From assembly GCA_028278205.1 (NCBI GenBank), contig JANQES010000039.1:1-64000 (forward strand): a stretch of 64,000 nt of DNA, in the 5' to 3' direction. Within the stretch, counting starts at the first letter, position 1, and the number at the start of each line of letters is the position of its first letter. Under the pieces are notes generated by a model that saw nothing but the letters and a program-made list of their open reading frames with translations, was not told the DNA's origin and did not search any database. Positions 1-9,832 of this stretch are shown here, one piece after another. The DNA is from Rhodothermales bacterium. GTDB taxonomy: Bacteria > Bacteroidota > Rhodothermia > Rhodothermales > Bin80. The position numbers and the translations under genes were made by a program.

Positions 1-72
1 CGCGTGTTGAGAAAGAGTGACCGCTGGGACAACGTCGTTGAGCTAGCCAAAGCCAGAAAACTAGCCGCTTGA
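1..72 (+). CDS. Possible 3' end of a gene cut by the window edge
   Basis: Frame 1 is open from the first base to a TGA at 70-72. It encodes a 23-residue tail ending ELAKARKLAA, with charged, helix-like composition. There is too little to recognise a family. It could be a chance open frame. Confidence 0.35.
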   Translation, partial: RVLRKSDRWDNVVELAKARKLAA

Positions 73-80
73 CAACCTAC

Positions 81-137
81 AAATTGTCGTGCGCCCCAAA
101 CAGGACGCCCCTACGGGGCTGAAAAAAGCGGGATGGC
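81..137. repeat. Short GC palindrome with flanking tract
   Basis: GCCCC, three bases, GGGGC at 107-119 is followed by a run of A residues. On the minus strand it reads AGCCCCGTAGGGGCG and then a CCTGTTTG tract. It lies downstream of the SGNH-hydrolase gene on that strand. It could be a terminator-like hairpin or one copy of a dispersed palindrome; only one copy was noticed in this window. Confidence 0.4.
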
Positions 138-144
138 TTATGCT

Positions 145-186
145 CGACTCATCAGTTTCTCCGACTCTTCGACTCTCCGACTCATC
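145..186. repeat. Octamer array, word CGACTCTC, single arm
   Basis: CGACTC recurs four times, the last three at 8-base spacing, immediately 3' of the gene ending at 190 on the minus strand. The same word makes paired arrays at 14318-14576, 49284-49340 and 52316-52443. Here only one arm is visible. Confidence 0.7.
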
Positions 187-189
187 AAT

Positions 190-1233
190 CTACTCCTTCC
201 GTAGCTGCGCCGCCACAAAATCTGCGACGACGGCCTGGCCTTCCAGGTTCAAATGCCCGTCGTTGTTGAAATACATCGGGCGGCCCTGCTGTTCGTTCGC
301 GTTGAGCACCGGCAGCGGATCGAGCACGTGGACCGAAGGCGTACCGGCAAAGGCCTGTTGGATGCCGGTCAGGAACGGATAGGCGCCGGCCTGCACGGCG
401 GCGGGGCGGCGGAACTGCGCGCCGAGGGCTTGCATGTGGCCGAGGTAACGCGGATGCACCTGGCTCGCGTGGGGAATGACCAGCAGATACGCCGTACACA
501 CGGCGGGGTCGCAGTGAGCGAGTAGCTCGTGCAAGCCCTTCAGCAATGTCTCAAAATCCGCCTTGCGGTCTGCCTGCGTCAGGATCTGGTTTTCGAGGAT
601 CCACGGATCGTCGCGCAGGTAGCGCTGCTGGATGGGCGAGTAGGCCTCCACAGAAAACGGCGCGTTGAAGACCTCTGGGATGCCTTCGCGCGGCGCCGCC
701 GGGCGCGTCCATTCAGCCCAGCGTTGGCCGAGCCGGTAGTTCAAAAAATACACCGACGGCAAACGCCCGCCGACGAGCCTGTAGACGTTACGCGCGGGCG
801 AGGCCGTCTTCCAGTTGATTGGGAAGCGCACGTTGATCAGGTCGTTGCCCACGTAGATTTGATAGATGAAGATCGACGGCTGAAACGCCTCGAACCGGCG
901 CGGCGCCATGACGTTGGCCTGCACGATGCCCGTCCCACTGACCCCGGCGTTGATGATGCGATAGCCCGGCATCAGCGGCCTGAGCTTCTCGGCATAGGTG
1001 TGCATCCCGGCGGTAAATGAATCGCCCATGATCAAGACCGCCGGCTTGCTTTCGGCGTTTTCGAGCACGGCGGGGGTGTTGTAGCCGCGCAACTCAGGCC
1101 GGTACGTATCGACGAGTTGATGGCGATAGATGATTTCGAAGAGCAGCAACACCACGACGCTGCACAGCAACCCATAGACACTCCAGCGAAGGGTTTTCTT
1201 GATGAATCGGAGGATACGGGGCGAGGCGGTCAT
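190..1233 (-). CDS. Membrane-anchored SGNH/GDSL-type hydrolase
   Basis: 347 residues. A hydrophobic segment at about residues 17-36 follows a basic N-terminus, so the protein is probably an N-terminally anchored periplasmic or exported enzyme. The SGNH blocks are visible. GDSF at 70-73 carries the nucleophile serine. NAGVSGTG near 95-102 supplies the glycine block. YVGND near 127-131 supplies the asparagine. DGHLN near the C-terminus supplies the Asp/His pair. Family members are esterases, lipases or polysaccharide O-acetyl esterases; the substrate cannot be read from sequence. ATG start at 1233. The gene is divergent from the acyl-CoA synthetase gene. Confidence 0.82.
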   Translation of the reverse strand: MTASPRILRFIKKTLRWSVYGLLCSVVVLLLFEIIYRHQLVDTYRPELRGYNTPAVLENAESKPAVLIMGDSFTAGMHTYAEKLRPLMPGYRIINAGVSGTGIVQANVMAPRRFEAFQPSIFIYQIYVGNDLINVRFPINWKTASPARNVYRLVGGRLPSVYFLNYRLGQRWAEWTRPAAPREGIPEVFNAPFSVEAYSPIQQRYLRDDPWILENQILTQADRKADFETLLKGLHELLAHCDPAVCTAYLLVIPHASQVHPRYLGHMQALGAQFRRPAAVQAGAYPFLTGIQQAFAGTPSVHVLDPLPVLNANEQQGRPMYFNNDGHLNLEGQAVVADFVAAQLRKE

Positions 1234-1386
1234 AGCGCGCGTTGGCAGCGAGAACGTAGCGTCTCATCAAAAAGAGAATTCGACGAATGAAACTATAACA
1301 AGGTTCAACGAACCGGCTTGCCGTACAGGGGCAGAGAACGTATCATCCATTAAACCTGATTGAGCATCCCATCTTCCCCACAGATT

Positions 1387-3372
1387 ATGCCCGCCGACCA
1401 CGCTTCCGATAAAAGCCCCGACACCTTTCCCTTCGGCCAGGAGATCGCCTGGCAACCTGATCCGGCCTGGATCGCCGAGAGCAACCTCCAGGTCTTCATG
1501 GAGACGCACGGCATCGCCTCGTACGACGAACTGATGCGCCGCGCTAGCGAAGACATAGCCTGGTTCTGGGACGCCGCGCTCGAAGACCTCGACATCGTCT
1601 TCTACCATCCCTACGACACCGTCGTCGATCTCAGCGACGGGATCCAGTTCCCGACATGGTGCGCCGGCGGCGAGATGAACATCATCCACAACTGCCTCGA
1701 CAAGTGGCAGGCGACGCACGCGAAGGACTTCACGGCGCTGCGCTACGAGAGTGAAGAAGGCGATGTGCAGACGTTCACCTACGAAGAACTGCACCACGAA
1801 GTCTGCCGGTGCGCCAACGCGCTGCGCTGGCTGGGCCTGGGCAAAGGCGACGCCGTGGGCCTTTACATGCCGATGACGCCGGAGCTATGCATCGCTTTTC
1901 TGGCGATTATCAAGATCGGCGGCGTCATCCTGCCGCTTTTTAGCGGATACGGCCCCAGCGCCGTAGCCACGCGCCTCAACGATGCCGGCGCCAAAGCCGT
2001 CTTCACCGCCGACGGTTTCTACCGACGGGGCCGCGCCGTGACGATGAAGCCCACGCTCGACGAAGCGCTGGAGACCTGCCCGACGGTCTGGCACGTCGTC
2101 GTCCAGCAACGCGTGGGCCTGCGCGACACGCCGATGCAGATGGGCCGCGACCACTGGTGGCACGACCTCATCCCCAGTCACTCCGATGAAGCCGAGACCG
2201 AGCGCACCTCGGCGGAAGACGTGCTGATGATCATCTACACGAGCGGCACGACGGGGCGGCCTAAAGGCGCCGTCCACACGCACTGCGGCTTCCCGGTCAA
2301 AGGCGCGCAGGACATGTACCACGCCATGGACCTCAAGCCCGAAGAGTGCATGTACTGGATGACGGATATGGGTTGGATGATGGGACCCTGGCTCGTCTTC
2401 GGCACGCTCTGCATCGGCGCATCAATGGTCTTCTACGACGGCGCCCCGGACTACCCGGACCCAGGCCGCGTCTGGCAACTCGTCGAAAATCATCAGGTGA
2501 CGCACCTGGGCGTCTCGCCGGTGTTGATCCGCGCGCTCAAGACGCACGGCACCGAGCCCGTCGCCCGGCACGACCTTTCGGGCCTGCGCGCCGTCGGCTC
2601 AACGGGCAGCCCGTGGGATCCGGAGTCGTGGCGGTGGTGCTTCGAGCACGTGCTCGGCGGCCAAAAGCCGATCCTCAATTATTCAGGCGGCACCGAGATC
2701 AGCGGCGGCATCCTCTGCGGCAACTTCTTCAAACCGCTCAAACCCGCCGCCTTCTCCGACGCCGTCCCCGGCATGGACGCCGACGTGGTCGATGCCGAAG
2801 GCAACCCGGTGCGCGGCGCCGTCGGCGAGCTGGTCATCCGCCAGCCGTGGATCGGCATGACGCGCGGTTTCTGGAAAGACCGCCAGCGCTACCTCGACAC
2901 CTACTGGAGCCGCTTCGACGACGTGTGGGTCCACGGCGACTTTGCCGCCGTCGATGAGGACGGTCTCTGGTACATTCTGGGCCGCAGCGACGACACGATC
3001 AAGGTGGCCGGAAAGCGATTGGGGCCGGCAGAGGTCGAAGCCTTGCTCAACGGGCACGAGGCCGTCGCCGAGAGCGCCGCCATCGGCGTGCCCGACGAGA
3101 TCAAAGGCGAGACGCTGGTGACGTACGTCGTCCTCAAGCCGGGGCACGATCCCTCTGAGCCCCTCCGCGAGGCACTCATCACCCGTGTGACGTCAGAACT
3201 GGGCAAACCGCTCAAGCCCAAAGCTCTCCTCTTCGCCACCGCCCTGCCCAAAACGCGCAACGCCAAGGTGATGCGCCGGCTCATCCGCGCCGCCTACCTC
3301 GGCCTCGACGCCGGCGACACCTCCAGCCTCGAAGACCCGGCAACGGTGGAGGCGATCCGAGCGGCGGTGTAG
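1387..3372 (+). CDS. AMP-forming acyl-CoA synthetase, acetyl-CoA synthetase-like
   Basis: About 661 residues from the ATG at 1387; a TTG at 1360 would add nine residues. The protein activates a short carboxylic acid with ATP and transfers it to CoA. The AMP-binding signature MIIYTSGTTGRPKG begins near residue 281, followed by the TDMGWMMGPW block and the NYSGGTEISGG adenine-site block. The hinge motif GRSDDTIKVAGKRLGPAEVE starts near 532. PKTRNAKVMRR near the C-terminus carries the catalytic lysine (about 627) that is a target of reversible acetylation in this family. The N-terminal ACAS_N-like region and the length fit acetate or propionate CoA ligases. The exact acid is not certain. Confidence 0.87.
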   Translation: MPADHASDKSPDTFPFGQEIAWQPDPAWIAESNLQVFMETHGIASYDELMRRASEDIAWFWDAALEDLDIVFYHPYDTVVDLSDGIQFPTWCAGGEMNIIHNCLDKWQATHAKDFTALRYESEEGDVQTFTYEELHHEVCRCANALRWLGLGKGDAVGLYMPMTPELCIAFLAIIKIGGVILPLFSGYGPSAVATRLNDAGAKAVFTADGFYRRGRAVTMKPTLDEALETCPTVWHVVVQQRVGLRDTPMQMGRDHWWHDLIPSHSDEAETERTSAEDVLMIIYTSGTTGRPKGAVHTHCGFPVKGAQDMYHAMDLKPEECMYWMTDMGWMMGPWLVFGTLCIGASMVFYDGAPDYPDPGRVWQLVENHQVTHLGVSPVLIRALKTHGTEPVARHDLSGLRAVGSTGSPWDPESWRWCFEHVLGGQKPILNYSGGTEISGGILCGNFFKPLKPAAFSDAVPGMDADVVDAEGNPVRGAVGELVIRQPWIGMTRGFWKDRQRYLDTYWSRFDDVWVHGDFAAVDEDGLWYILGRSDDTIKVAGKRLGPAEVEALLNGHEAVAESAAIGVPDEIKGETLVTYVVLKPGHDPSEPLREALITRVTSELGKPLKPKALLFATALPKTRNAKVMRRLIRAAYLGLDAGDTSSLEDPATVEAIRAAV

Positions 3373-3428
3373 AACGTTTTACGACGATAGCGGGTATGAG
3401 TCTTTGAACAAGACGAACGCCAGAAACA

Positions 3429-3755
3429 ATGACGTTTCGCCCCGAAATAGAAAACCTACTCGATGACTTGAAACTGCGGCTTCAAGCTCTCTACGGCGAA
3501 CGGCTGGTCGAGGTGGTTTTGTTCGGATCGGTGGCTCGTGGAGAGGACACTTCAGAGAGCGATGTGGATGTGCTCGTGGTGCTGCGCGGCCCGGTAGACC
3601 GCTATGCGGAGAGTGGACCGCTGGCCGATCTTATGGTGGATATGATGGCACGGTACGGTGAATTTGTGACCCCTGTGGTCTTCTCAGAAGAAGAGTACCG
3701 AACGGCAGACTGGCCGCTGCTAAGAAACGTCCGAGGAGAGGGGATTTCACTATGA
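3429..3755 (+). CDS. MNT-type nucleotidyltransferase, partner of a HEPN protein
   Basis: 108 residues. The minimal nucleotidyltransferase motif is clear: LFGSVARGEDTSESDVDVLV near residues 30-50 contains GSxxRG and the metal-binding DxD. In MNT/HEPN modules this protein is the antitoxin, which inactivates the HEPN ribonuclease by adding nucleotides or AMP. The stop overlaps the start of the next gene by 4 bases, so the two are translationally coupled. The pair stands alone between two larger, unrelated genes. Confidence 0.83.
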   Translation: MTFRPEIENLLDDLKLRLQALYGERLVEVVLFGSVARGEDTSESDVDVLVVLRGPVDRYAESGPLADLMVDMMARYGEFVTPVVFSEEEYRTADWPLLRNVRGEGISL

Positions 3756-4132
3756 AACCCGAAACCAATGCGTTACTAGAAAAAGCCCAGTACACGCTTG
3801 ATGCAGCGCGGCGGGATCTAGACGCGGCAGATGCTGATCATGCTATTTCCCGCGCCTATTACGCAGCATATTATGCTGCCACGGCTGCCATAAACGAGGT
3901 AGACCTCGCCGCTAAGACCCATAAAGGTACACATACGCTATTCTATCAGGTGTATGTGGAATCAGGAAAGATTGATGAACATCATCATCACACCTTCTCC
4001 CGTCTATTCCAGAACCGCCAGGATGTTGATTACGCCTTTGGCATCAACATATTGCCTCTCAAAACCGCTATCACTGCTGTAGAACAAGCCGAGGCCTTCG
4101 TCGAAGCTGTCTCATCCCTCCTTTCGTCCTGA
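3752..4132 (+). CDS. HEPN domain protein, putative RNase toxin
   Basis: 126 residues, all-helical. AISRAYYAAYYAATAAINE near residues 31-50 is the characteristic HEPN helix. The C-terminal helix has SRLFQNRQDVDYAF. The strict R-x4-6-H RNase motif of HepT is not obvious; instead there is the RxxxDY variant seen in many HEPN partners of MNT proteins. It may therefore be a substrate-binding HEPN rather than an active toxin. The overlap with the upstream MNT gene supports one operon. Confidence 0.8.
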   Translation: MKPETNALLEKAQYTLDAARRDLDAADADHAISRAYYAAYYAATAAINEVDLAAKTHKGTHTLFYQVYVESGKIDEHHHHTFSRLFQNRQDVDYAFGINILPLKTAITAVEQAEAFVEAVSSLLSS

Positions 4133-4154
4133 TCAACTCCCCCTTCCCAAAAAA

Positions 4155-6287
4155 CTACCTCGTCTCCGCCTCTTCGTCCTTCTCCTCCACCGGAATCTCC
4201 ACCTCTTCGCCCCAGAGGTAGCGGGCGAACCATTGCCAGTTGTGCCAGACGGCAGCCAGGCGTTCTTTCGGCTTGGTGATGCCGTGGCCGAAGCCTTTGT
4301 AGACGATCAGCTTCGTCTCGACGCCGATGTCTTGCAGGCCCTGGAAGAGTTCGTAGGCGTTGGGGATGGGCACGCGGCGGTCGAACTCGCCGTGCTGGAT
4401 GAGCGTGGGCGTGGAAGCCTGCGTGATGTTGGTCATTGGCGAGGTTTTGAGGTAGACGTCACCGTCTTGCCACGGCGTGGCTTCGAGATACTGGCGGGTG
4501 AAGGGATGGATGTCGGTGTTGACGTAGTAGGTCATCCAGTTGGAGATGCCGGCGCCTACCGAGATGGCGGCGAAGCGGTCGGTGTTGGTGGTCAGGAAGG
4601 CCGAGATGTAGCCGCCCTGGCTCCACCCCATCGCCCCCATCCGGTCGGCATCGACGAAGCCTTGATCGACGAGATAATCGACCCCCGAAAGCACGTCCCA
4701 GGCATCGCCGACGCCGAGGTTGCGGACGTTGAGCGAACGGAACGCCTCGCCGTAGCCCGCCGAGCCGCGATAGTTGGGTTGAAGCACCACCGCGCCTTTG
4801 GCAAGCCACTGCGGGATGGGATAGACGTAGCTGTCGATGGGCGTCGGATAGTCGATCCCGGTCGGCCCGCCGTGAATGACGACGAGGAGCGGGTATTTTT
4901 TGTTGGGATCGAAATCCGACGGTTTGAAGAGCACGCCTTCGATGGGGGTGCCGTCGCGGCTGGGCCAGGAGACTACCTCGCTCGTGCCCACGGCCCACGT
5001 CTCGATCTGCTTCGTCATGTTCGTGACACGTTGCGGCTCGAAATCGTCCATCGATGCGCGATAGATCTCACGCAGGGTCGTCGGGGTGTGGGCCAGGAAG
5101 GCGATGGTGTTGCCGTCGTCGGAGAAATCCATCGCCCAGATATTGCGCGGCGCATCGGCGACGAGGCGCGTGGTGCCGGTGTCGGGGTCGAGTTCGAAGA
5201 GGTAGCGTCTGGTCTTTTGATAGGCCAGGAAGAACAGGCCGCGCGGCGTCCAGCGGAGGCTGCTCATGTTTTCGTCGAACGCCGCGCCGAGGCGGATGGG
5301 ATCGCCGCCGGTGCTCGGAATTTTGGCAACCTGACCGTTTTTGTAATAGTTCGACGTGGTGTTGCCGTCGTCGGTGCCGAAGAGGATCCACGCGCCGTCG
5401 GGCGACCAGAGCGGGCTGCCGTCGAAGCCGGGCCGTTGGACGAGCGGCGCGATGACGCCGGTCTCGACGTCGAGCACCGAAAGATCGGCGGTCATCCAGG
5501 AGTTGATCAGCGGATCTTTGCGATGGTCGAAAGCGATGCGCCTGCCGTCGGGCGACCATGCGAAGCTGCCGACGGTGAAGGCCTCGCCTTCAGTGAGCCG
5601 CCGGGGTTTGGGATGGCGGGCGCAGTCTTTGCCGGCGGTGTCGAGCGAGTCGGCGGGCGCGTCCCCTTCGCAGGGCGTTTCGGCGGGCGCGGGCCAGGGA
5701 TCGGGCTTTACGTCGATCAGCCAGAGGTGGCTCATGCGGTATTCGGCGTCTTCGACCGAGAAAGCGCCATATTTTTCCTTGCGCTTTTTCATCGCCTTGC
5801 TCTCCGGCTCGGTGCTCGTAAAGGCGATACGCGTGCCGTCGGGCGACCAGCGGAAGCTGCCGATGCCCTCTTCGACGCGCGTGATTGGCTGCGCCTCGCC
5901 GCCGGCAGCGCGGATCAGATGGATCTGTCGCTTCTTGCCCCGGTCGGCCAGAAAAGCAATCCACCGGCCATCGGGCGACCACCGCGCGCCGGTGCTGCTG
6001 CCGTCGAGCGTGCGCGTCAATGGAAATGGCTCCTCGCCCGCGCGCGCCAGCCAGAGTTCGGTGTCGAAGCGGTTGTCATCCCACTCAGCAGAGCGCATGG
6101 TAAAGACGATAGCCTGTCCATCGGGCGAGATCGCGGGGCTTCCGGCGCCACGCAGCGCAATCACCTGTTCAAAAGAAGGACCCGGTATCGCCGTTTGGGC
6201 TGCCAGTTGGATGGGCATCAACACGAGAAGCATCAGGACCGGAAGAACGAGGATCCGGCATCGAGAAAACGAAGCGCAACGATTCAT
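4155..6287 (-). CDS. S9 family serine peptidase (prolyl oligopeptidase / acylaminoacyl peptidase type)
   Basis: 710 residues from the ATG at 6287; this start gives a clean signal peptide ending near QLAAQ. Upstream in-frame codons add an implausible leader. Residues about 40-430 form a beta-propeller with repeated SPDG (PD40-type) motifs. The C-terminal alpha/beta hydrolase domain has the triad GWSQGG (Ser about 556), GEFDRRVP (Asp about 636) and GFGHG (His about 668). The protein is probably secreted to the periplasm, where it trims oligopeptides from their N-termini. It is divergent from a T9SS cargo gene across a 417-base gap. Confidence 0.9.
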   Translation of the reverse strand: MNRCASFSRCRILVLPVLMLLVLMPIQLAAQTAIPGPSFEQVIALRGAGSPAISPDGQAIVFTMRSAEWDDNRFDTELWLARAGEEPFPLTRTLDGSSTGARWSPDGRWIAFLADRGKKRQIHLIRAAGGEAQPITRVEEGIGSFRWSPDGTRIAFTSTEPESKAMKKRKEKYGAFSVEDAEYRMSHLWLIDVKPDPWPAPAETPCEGDAPADSLDTAGKDCARHPKPRRLTEGEAFTVGSFAWSPDGRRIAFDHRKDPLINSWMTADLSVLDVETGVIAPLVQRPGFDGSPLWSPDGAWILFGTDDGNTTSNYYKNGQVAKIPSTGGDPIRLGAAFDENMSSLRWTPRGLFFLAYQKTRRYLFELDPDTGTTRLVADAPRNIWAMDFSDDGNTIAFLAHTPTTLREIYRASMDDFEPQRVTNMTKQIETWAVGTSEVVSWPSRDGTPIEGVLFKPSDFDPNKKYPLLVVIHGGPTGIDYPTPIDSYVYPIPQWLAKGAVVLQPNYRGSAGYGEAFRSLNVRNLGVGDAWDVLSGVDYLVDQGFVDADRMGAMGWSQGGYISAFLTTNTDRFAAISVGAGISNWMTYYVNTDIHPFTRQYLEATPWQDGDVYLKTSPMTNITQASTPTLIQHGEFDRRVPIPNAYELFQGLQDIGVETKLIVYKGFGHGITKPKERLAAVWHNWQWFARYLWGEEVEIPVEEKDEEAETR

Positions 6288-6704
6288 GGCTCTGAGGGAG
6301 TCGGGCGAAGTGGAGAGGGAAGTCAATAATATAAATCCATAATTCGGTGATGTAATGGGGCTATTGATAAAAAACACCACAGGGAGCACATGATTCCCCT
6401 TGCGAAGGGCAGGGCTGTTAAGTTCTCAGAAGATAGTCATTGGGAAATGCCAAGGAATTTCCCCTCCTGGACAGGAGGGGAAAAGGCCATATATCATGCC
6501 TTGACAGGCACAAGAAGAATCGTTTCTTTAGACGAGCGACTCACGAATTCGGCTGCCCCCATCTTCTTCGTCATACAATCCGCCCCAACTCGACGCAGAC
6601 GCCGAGACCGAAGCGATTGCGCCAGGCAAGCAAGAAAAAGCAGAACAACGTCTCGCCTGCTAAAATCCCGACCAATTGTTCTCATTTTGAAAGAGGATAG
6701 CGTC
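6288..6704. other. Divergent intergenic region with a CCCCTCCT hairpin
   Basis: 417 bases between the peptidase (left) and a T9SS cargo (right). A hairpin at 6458-6483 has CCCCTCCT at 6461-6468 and AGGAGGGG at 6473-6480, with three further T-A pairs outside. A short GCCTTGACAGGC palindrome follows near 6499-6510. An open frame runs through from 6390 into the cargo gene, but its residues are not protein-like. No other gene is seen. Confidence 0.55.
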
Positions 6705-9700
6705 ATGACGTATTGCATCAAAGAAACCTCCCTCCTTTTCTTCACCCTCTCGCTTTGCCTGATAGGCTTTACAACCTCCACAGCCCGGGCGCAAACCAGC
6801 GAAGCCATCGGCTACGTCTCGCCCGGCGGGGCCGGTGCGGGCAAACTCGGTGAGGCCGGGCAGCCGTTTTCTTCGCTTCAAGAGGCCCTGGCAATGGGCG
6901 CACAGGAGCTTCGGGTGGCGCCGGGCCGCTACGATGAATCCCTCACTCTCTCCGAAGGCCGCATCGTGATGCTGCGTAGCTGGGACGGACGGGGCGGCCT
7001 CGACGGAGCCGGCACCATCGAGATTCACGGCGACGTCGTGCTCGATGGCGGCGCGACGGTGACGCTGGCCTCGCCCGGCGACGTCTACCGCATCGTGGGC
7101 GACCTGATGCTGACCGACGGCGTCCTGGCGCTCACCGAGAATGTGTTGGAACTGGATGCGCGGCACGTTTTCATCGGCGAGAAGAGCCAGATCCAGGGTT
7201 CCAACCAGTGCGGCGGCGGCGATGTGGTCCGCTACACGGGGGATGATCAGACAGAGGTTTTTCTCGACACGTCGGAGAATCAACTCAACTTCGAATCGCC
7301 CGCTATCGAGGTGATCAAGACGGGCAGCGGAAGCGTCACGTTCGACGCCAACGGCATCGTTTCGACGAGCACGGGCGACGTGGCGCCCAACAACCCGGAC
7401 GAACTCCAAACGCCGTGTTTCGCCCTCCTCTCCGGCGATGTAGAACTGCGCGACGACCTCGACGTGCTCAACGTCGGCGGCCCGTTTGAGCAACAGGGCG
7501 ATACGTTCACGATGGCAGGCCAATCGTCGCTGTGCGATGCGCCGTGTAAAGCCTATCAGCAGACGGTCCGGGTAGGCTTCTCGCTCGGCGGCAACATGGT
7601 CATCGACGATGGAGAATTTCTCGCTACGGGTGGAAACGTCGAGGTTTTCGGCGATTTTTACCTGGGCGCCAACATGGCCTCCGACCCCGGCGACGCGCAC
7701 TTCAGCCTCGAACCCAGCGGCGACCATACCGTCGTGGGCAACTTTCGCGTCGGTCCCGATACCGATCCGGAAAGCAATGATCTAAGACAACGCAACCGCT
7801 ATGCCCTCGGCGGCGAATGCGGCGTGCTTGACGACGAAGGCCGGGACAAAGGCGGCCTCTTCCTCCTGGGCGACTACCACTTCGAAGGCACCGGCGACCG
7901 CTACCCCGACCTCCTGTGGCTTCAGCAAGAGCAAGGCTTGCTCGGCAATGTCTTCTTCGTCGGCGCGGGTGGGCAGAAAGTCTGGCAACGCCAGGACGAA
8001 GACGCCTTCTTTTGCGACGTCATCATGGCTTCACGGAGCATCGAAGAAGAAGCCATCAACCTCCAAACCAACCTCTGGCTCAACGACGAAGGCACCCTGA
8101 CGCTCGAACACGGCGTCATCGACACCGACAATGAAACCTTTGAAATCATCATTTTAAACCCCAACATCGAAACCGATCTCATAGATCGCAACAACGCCCG
8201 GCGCGGCGAAGGCGTCGTTGAACTGGGCTCGCGCGATAGCTACTTCGACGGCATCGTCGTCCGCGCGCTAGCGTTGGGTACGACCACCACGGGCCTCATG
8301 GAGGGCGGCTACCTCTTCCCCGTCGGCGCGGAAGAGGAGGTCGTCGTAGACCCGGAGACCAATACCACGGCCATCGTCGCCTTCTTCCGCCCGCTGATCC
8401 TCGAATTTCCCGACGACCTGGGCCGGCAAAGCCTGGCTCGCGTGGATTATCTGGATCCGGACGAGCGCCCGTCGTTCGAATTCGACAGCCTCGTCGTCGA
8501 TGCCGGCGGCGGGGGTACGCTGACGCTCGACGTGATCGGTGATCAGTTCTGGCAGGTGGCGCTCGATCCTATCACAACGTTTGACCCGAACGTGCGCGTC
8601 GAGGCCGACGGCATGCCCAACATCAACGATGTCGAAAGCCTGCGCATGATTCAGTGGGATTGCGACGGCACCAACCCGCGCCTCGCCGGCGTCTACGAGA
8701 GCGGTCCGTTGCCGCCCTTCGGCTTTTTCATCGACGGCGTGCCCAACATCAGGCAGAAAGGGCTCAACGTTCAGGACTGCCAGATCATCGGCATCGCCAC
8801 CAATTCGCGCATCAACCCCATCCAGTCCGACCCCATCTCTACCGATCCGGGCCGGCTGCAACTCATCCACGACGCGCCGGACCTGCTTCCGGTAGATGTT
8901 TACGTGGACGGCCAGCGGTGGCTCGACGACTTTGCCTTCCGGACGGCCACGCCGTTCGATACGCTCGAAGCCGGCACGCACACGCTGGAGATCGTTGAGG
9001 GAAGCGCAGCGGATAACAGCATGCCGCTGCTCAGCACGACGATTTCGCTGGCCGAGGGTGCGCCGGTCGTCGCTGTGGTGAGCAACCGCGTCTCCGATCT
9101 TACCATCCAGACGAACGAACAGGCGCGCATGGCGGTGCAGACGCCGGGCCAGACCGAGTTTTTCATCCTCCACGACGCCGTCGATGCGCCCGCCGTAGAC
9201 CTGAGCATCCTCGACGAGACGCCGCAGCATAACCTGGTGCGGGTGCTCGTCGAAGACTTCGCCTTCGCCGACCAGACCACCTATTTTGGACTTGCTCCCG
9301 GCAGCTACAACGTTGAGGTAGCGGTAGCCGACGGCGGGATGCAGGTGGGCGTGTATCGGTTCGATCTGAATGCCTTTGCCGATCAGACGTTCACGCTGCT
9401 GGCCTCCGGCCTGCTGGCCGACAACTCGTTCACGCTCGTCGGCTTCGACGTAAACGGTCAGCCTGTCGAGCCGCTCGTGGTCACCGCCATCGAAGAGACC
9501 GGGGAGCGGCTCGTCGCCTTCGCCCTGCACAGCAACTATCCCAACCCCTTCAACCCGACGACCACGCTCCAGATCGACCTGCCCGAAACCGCCCTGGTTA
9601 CGGTCGAAGTGGTGGATCTGCTGGGCCGAACCGTGATGACGCTGCCGCCGAAACCGATGGAGGCCGGCCTCCAGCAACGCATCCCGGTCGATGCCGGGAC

Positions 9701-9791
9701 GCTGGCTTCGGGCACGTATCTCTACCGCGTCATCGCCCGCACCGCCGGCCAGACGCAGATCGAGACGGGGCGCATGACGGTGATTAAGTAA
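6705..9791 (+). CDS. Secreted T9SS cargo with DUF4397-like repeats
   Basis: 1,028 residues from the ATG at 6705, preceded by AAGAGGA at 6691-6697; this start gives a signal peptide ending near ARAQ. The first 200 residues look like a pectate-lyase-type beta-helix opening (VSPGGAGAGKLGEAGQPFSS, then LQEAL). The middle shares blocks with the 1,837-residue protein at 34-40 kb, including GGECGVLDDEGRDKGGLFL and QDEDAFFCDV. Two DUF4397-like segments follow (LIHDAPDLLPVDVYVDG and ILHDAVDAPAVDLSI). The last 90 residues are a type-A T9SS sorting domain, with NYPNPFNPTT, DLLGR and ASGTYLYRV. The protein is probably an exported, surface-attached repeat protein of unknown role. Confidence 0.88.
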   Translation: MTYCIKETSLLFFTLSLCLIGFTTSTARAQTSEAIGYVSPGGAGAGKLGEAGQPFSSLQEALAMGAQELRVAPGRYDESLTLSEGRIVMLRSWDGRGGLDGAGTIEIHGDVVLDGGATVTLASPGDVYRIVGDLMLTDGVLALTENVLELDARHVFIGEKSQIQGSNQCGGGDVVRYTGDDQTEVFLDTSENQLNFESPAIEVIKTGSGSVTFDANGIVSTSTGDVAPNNPDELQTPCFALLSGDVELRDDLDVLNVGGPFEQQGDTFTMAGQSSLCDAPCKAYQQTVRVGFSLGGNMVIDDGEFLATGGNVEVFGDFYLGANMASDPGDAHFSLEPSGDHTVVGNFRVGPDTDPESNDLRQRNRYALGGECGVLDDEGRDKGGLFLLGDYHFEGTGDRYPDLLWLQQEQGLLGNVFFVGAGGQKVWQRQDEDAFFCDVIMASRSIEEEAINLQTNLWLNDEGTLTLEHGVIDTDNETFEIIILNPNIETDLIDRNNARRGEGVVELGSRDSYFDGIVVRALALGTTTTGLMEGGYLFPVGAEEEVVVDPETNTTAIVAFFRPLILEFPDDLGRQSLARVDYLDPDERPSFEFDSLVVDAGGGGTLTLDVIGDQFWQVALDPITTFDPNVRVEADGMPNINDVESLRMIQWDCDGTNPRLAGVYESGPLPPFGFFIDGVPNIRQKGLNVQDCQIIGIATNSRINPIQSDPISTDPGRLQLIHDAPDLLPVDVYVDGQRWLDDFAFRTATPFDTLEAGTHTLEIVEGSAADNSMPLLSTTISLAEGAPVVAVVSNRVSDLTIQTNEQARMAVQTPGQTEFFILHDAVDAPAVDLSILDETPQHNLVRVLVEDFAFADQTTYFGLAPGSYNVEVAVADGGMQVGVYRFDLNAFADQTFTLLASGLLADNSFTLVGFDVNGQPVEPLVVTAIEETGERLVAFALHSNYPNPFNPTTTLQIDLPETALVTVEVVDLLGRTVMTLPPKPMEAGLQQRIPVDAGTLASGTYLYRVIARTAGQTQIETGRMTVIK

Positions 9792-9832
9792 CGAGGTAGG
9801 TGCAAGCGGTAGCTTTAGCCTTTCTTTCCATC

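Noticed and set aside
4233-6329. A 698-codon frame opposite the S9 peptidase
   Set aside because: The minus frame has a signal peptide, PD40 repeats and the Ser-Asp-His triad. The plus frame has none of these.
6390-6704. Upstream extension of the T9SS cargo gene to 6390
   Set aside because: The added residues are low-complexity and contain hairpin DNA. ATG 6705 has an AAGAGGA site and gives a signal peptide.
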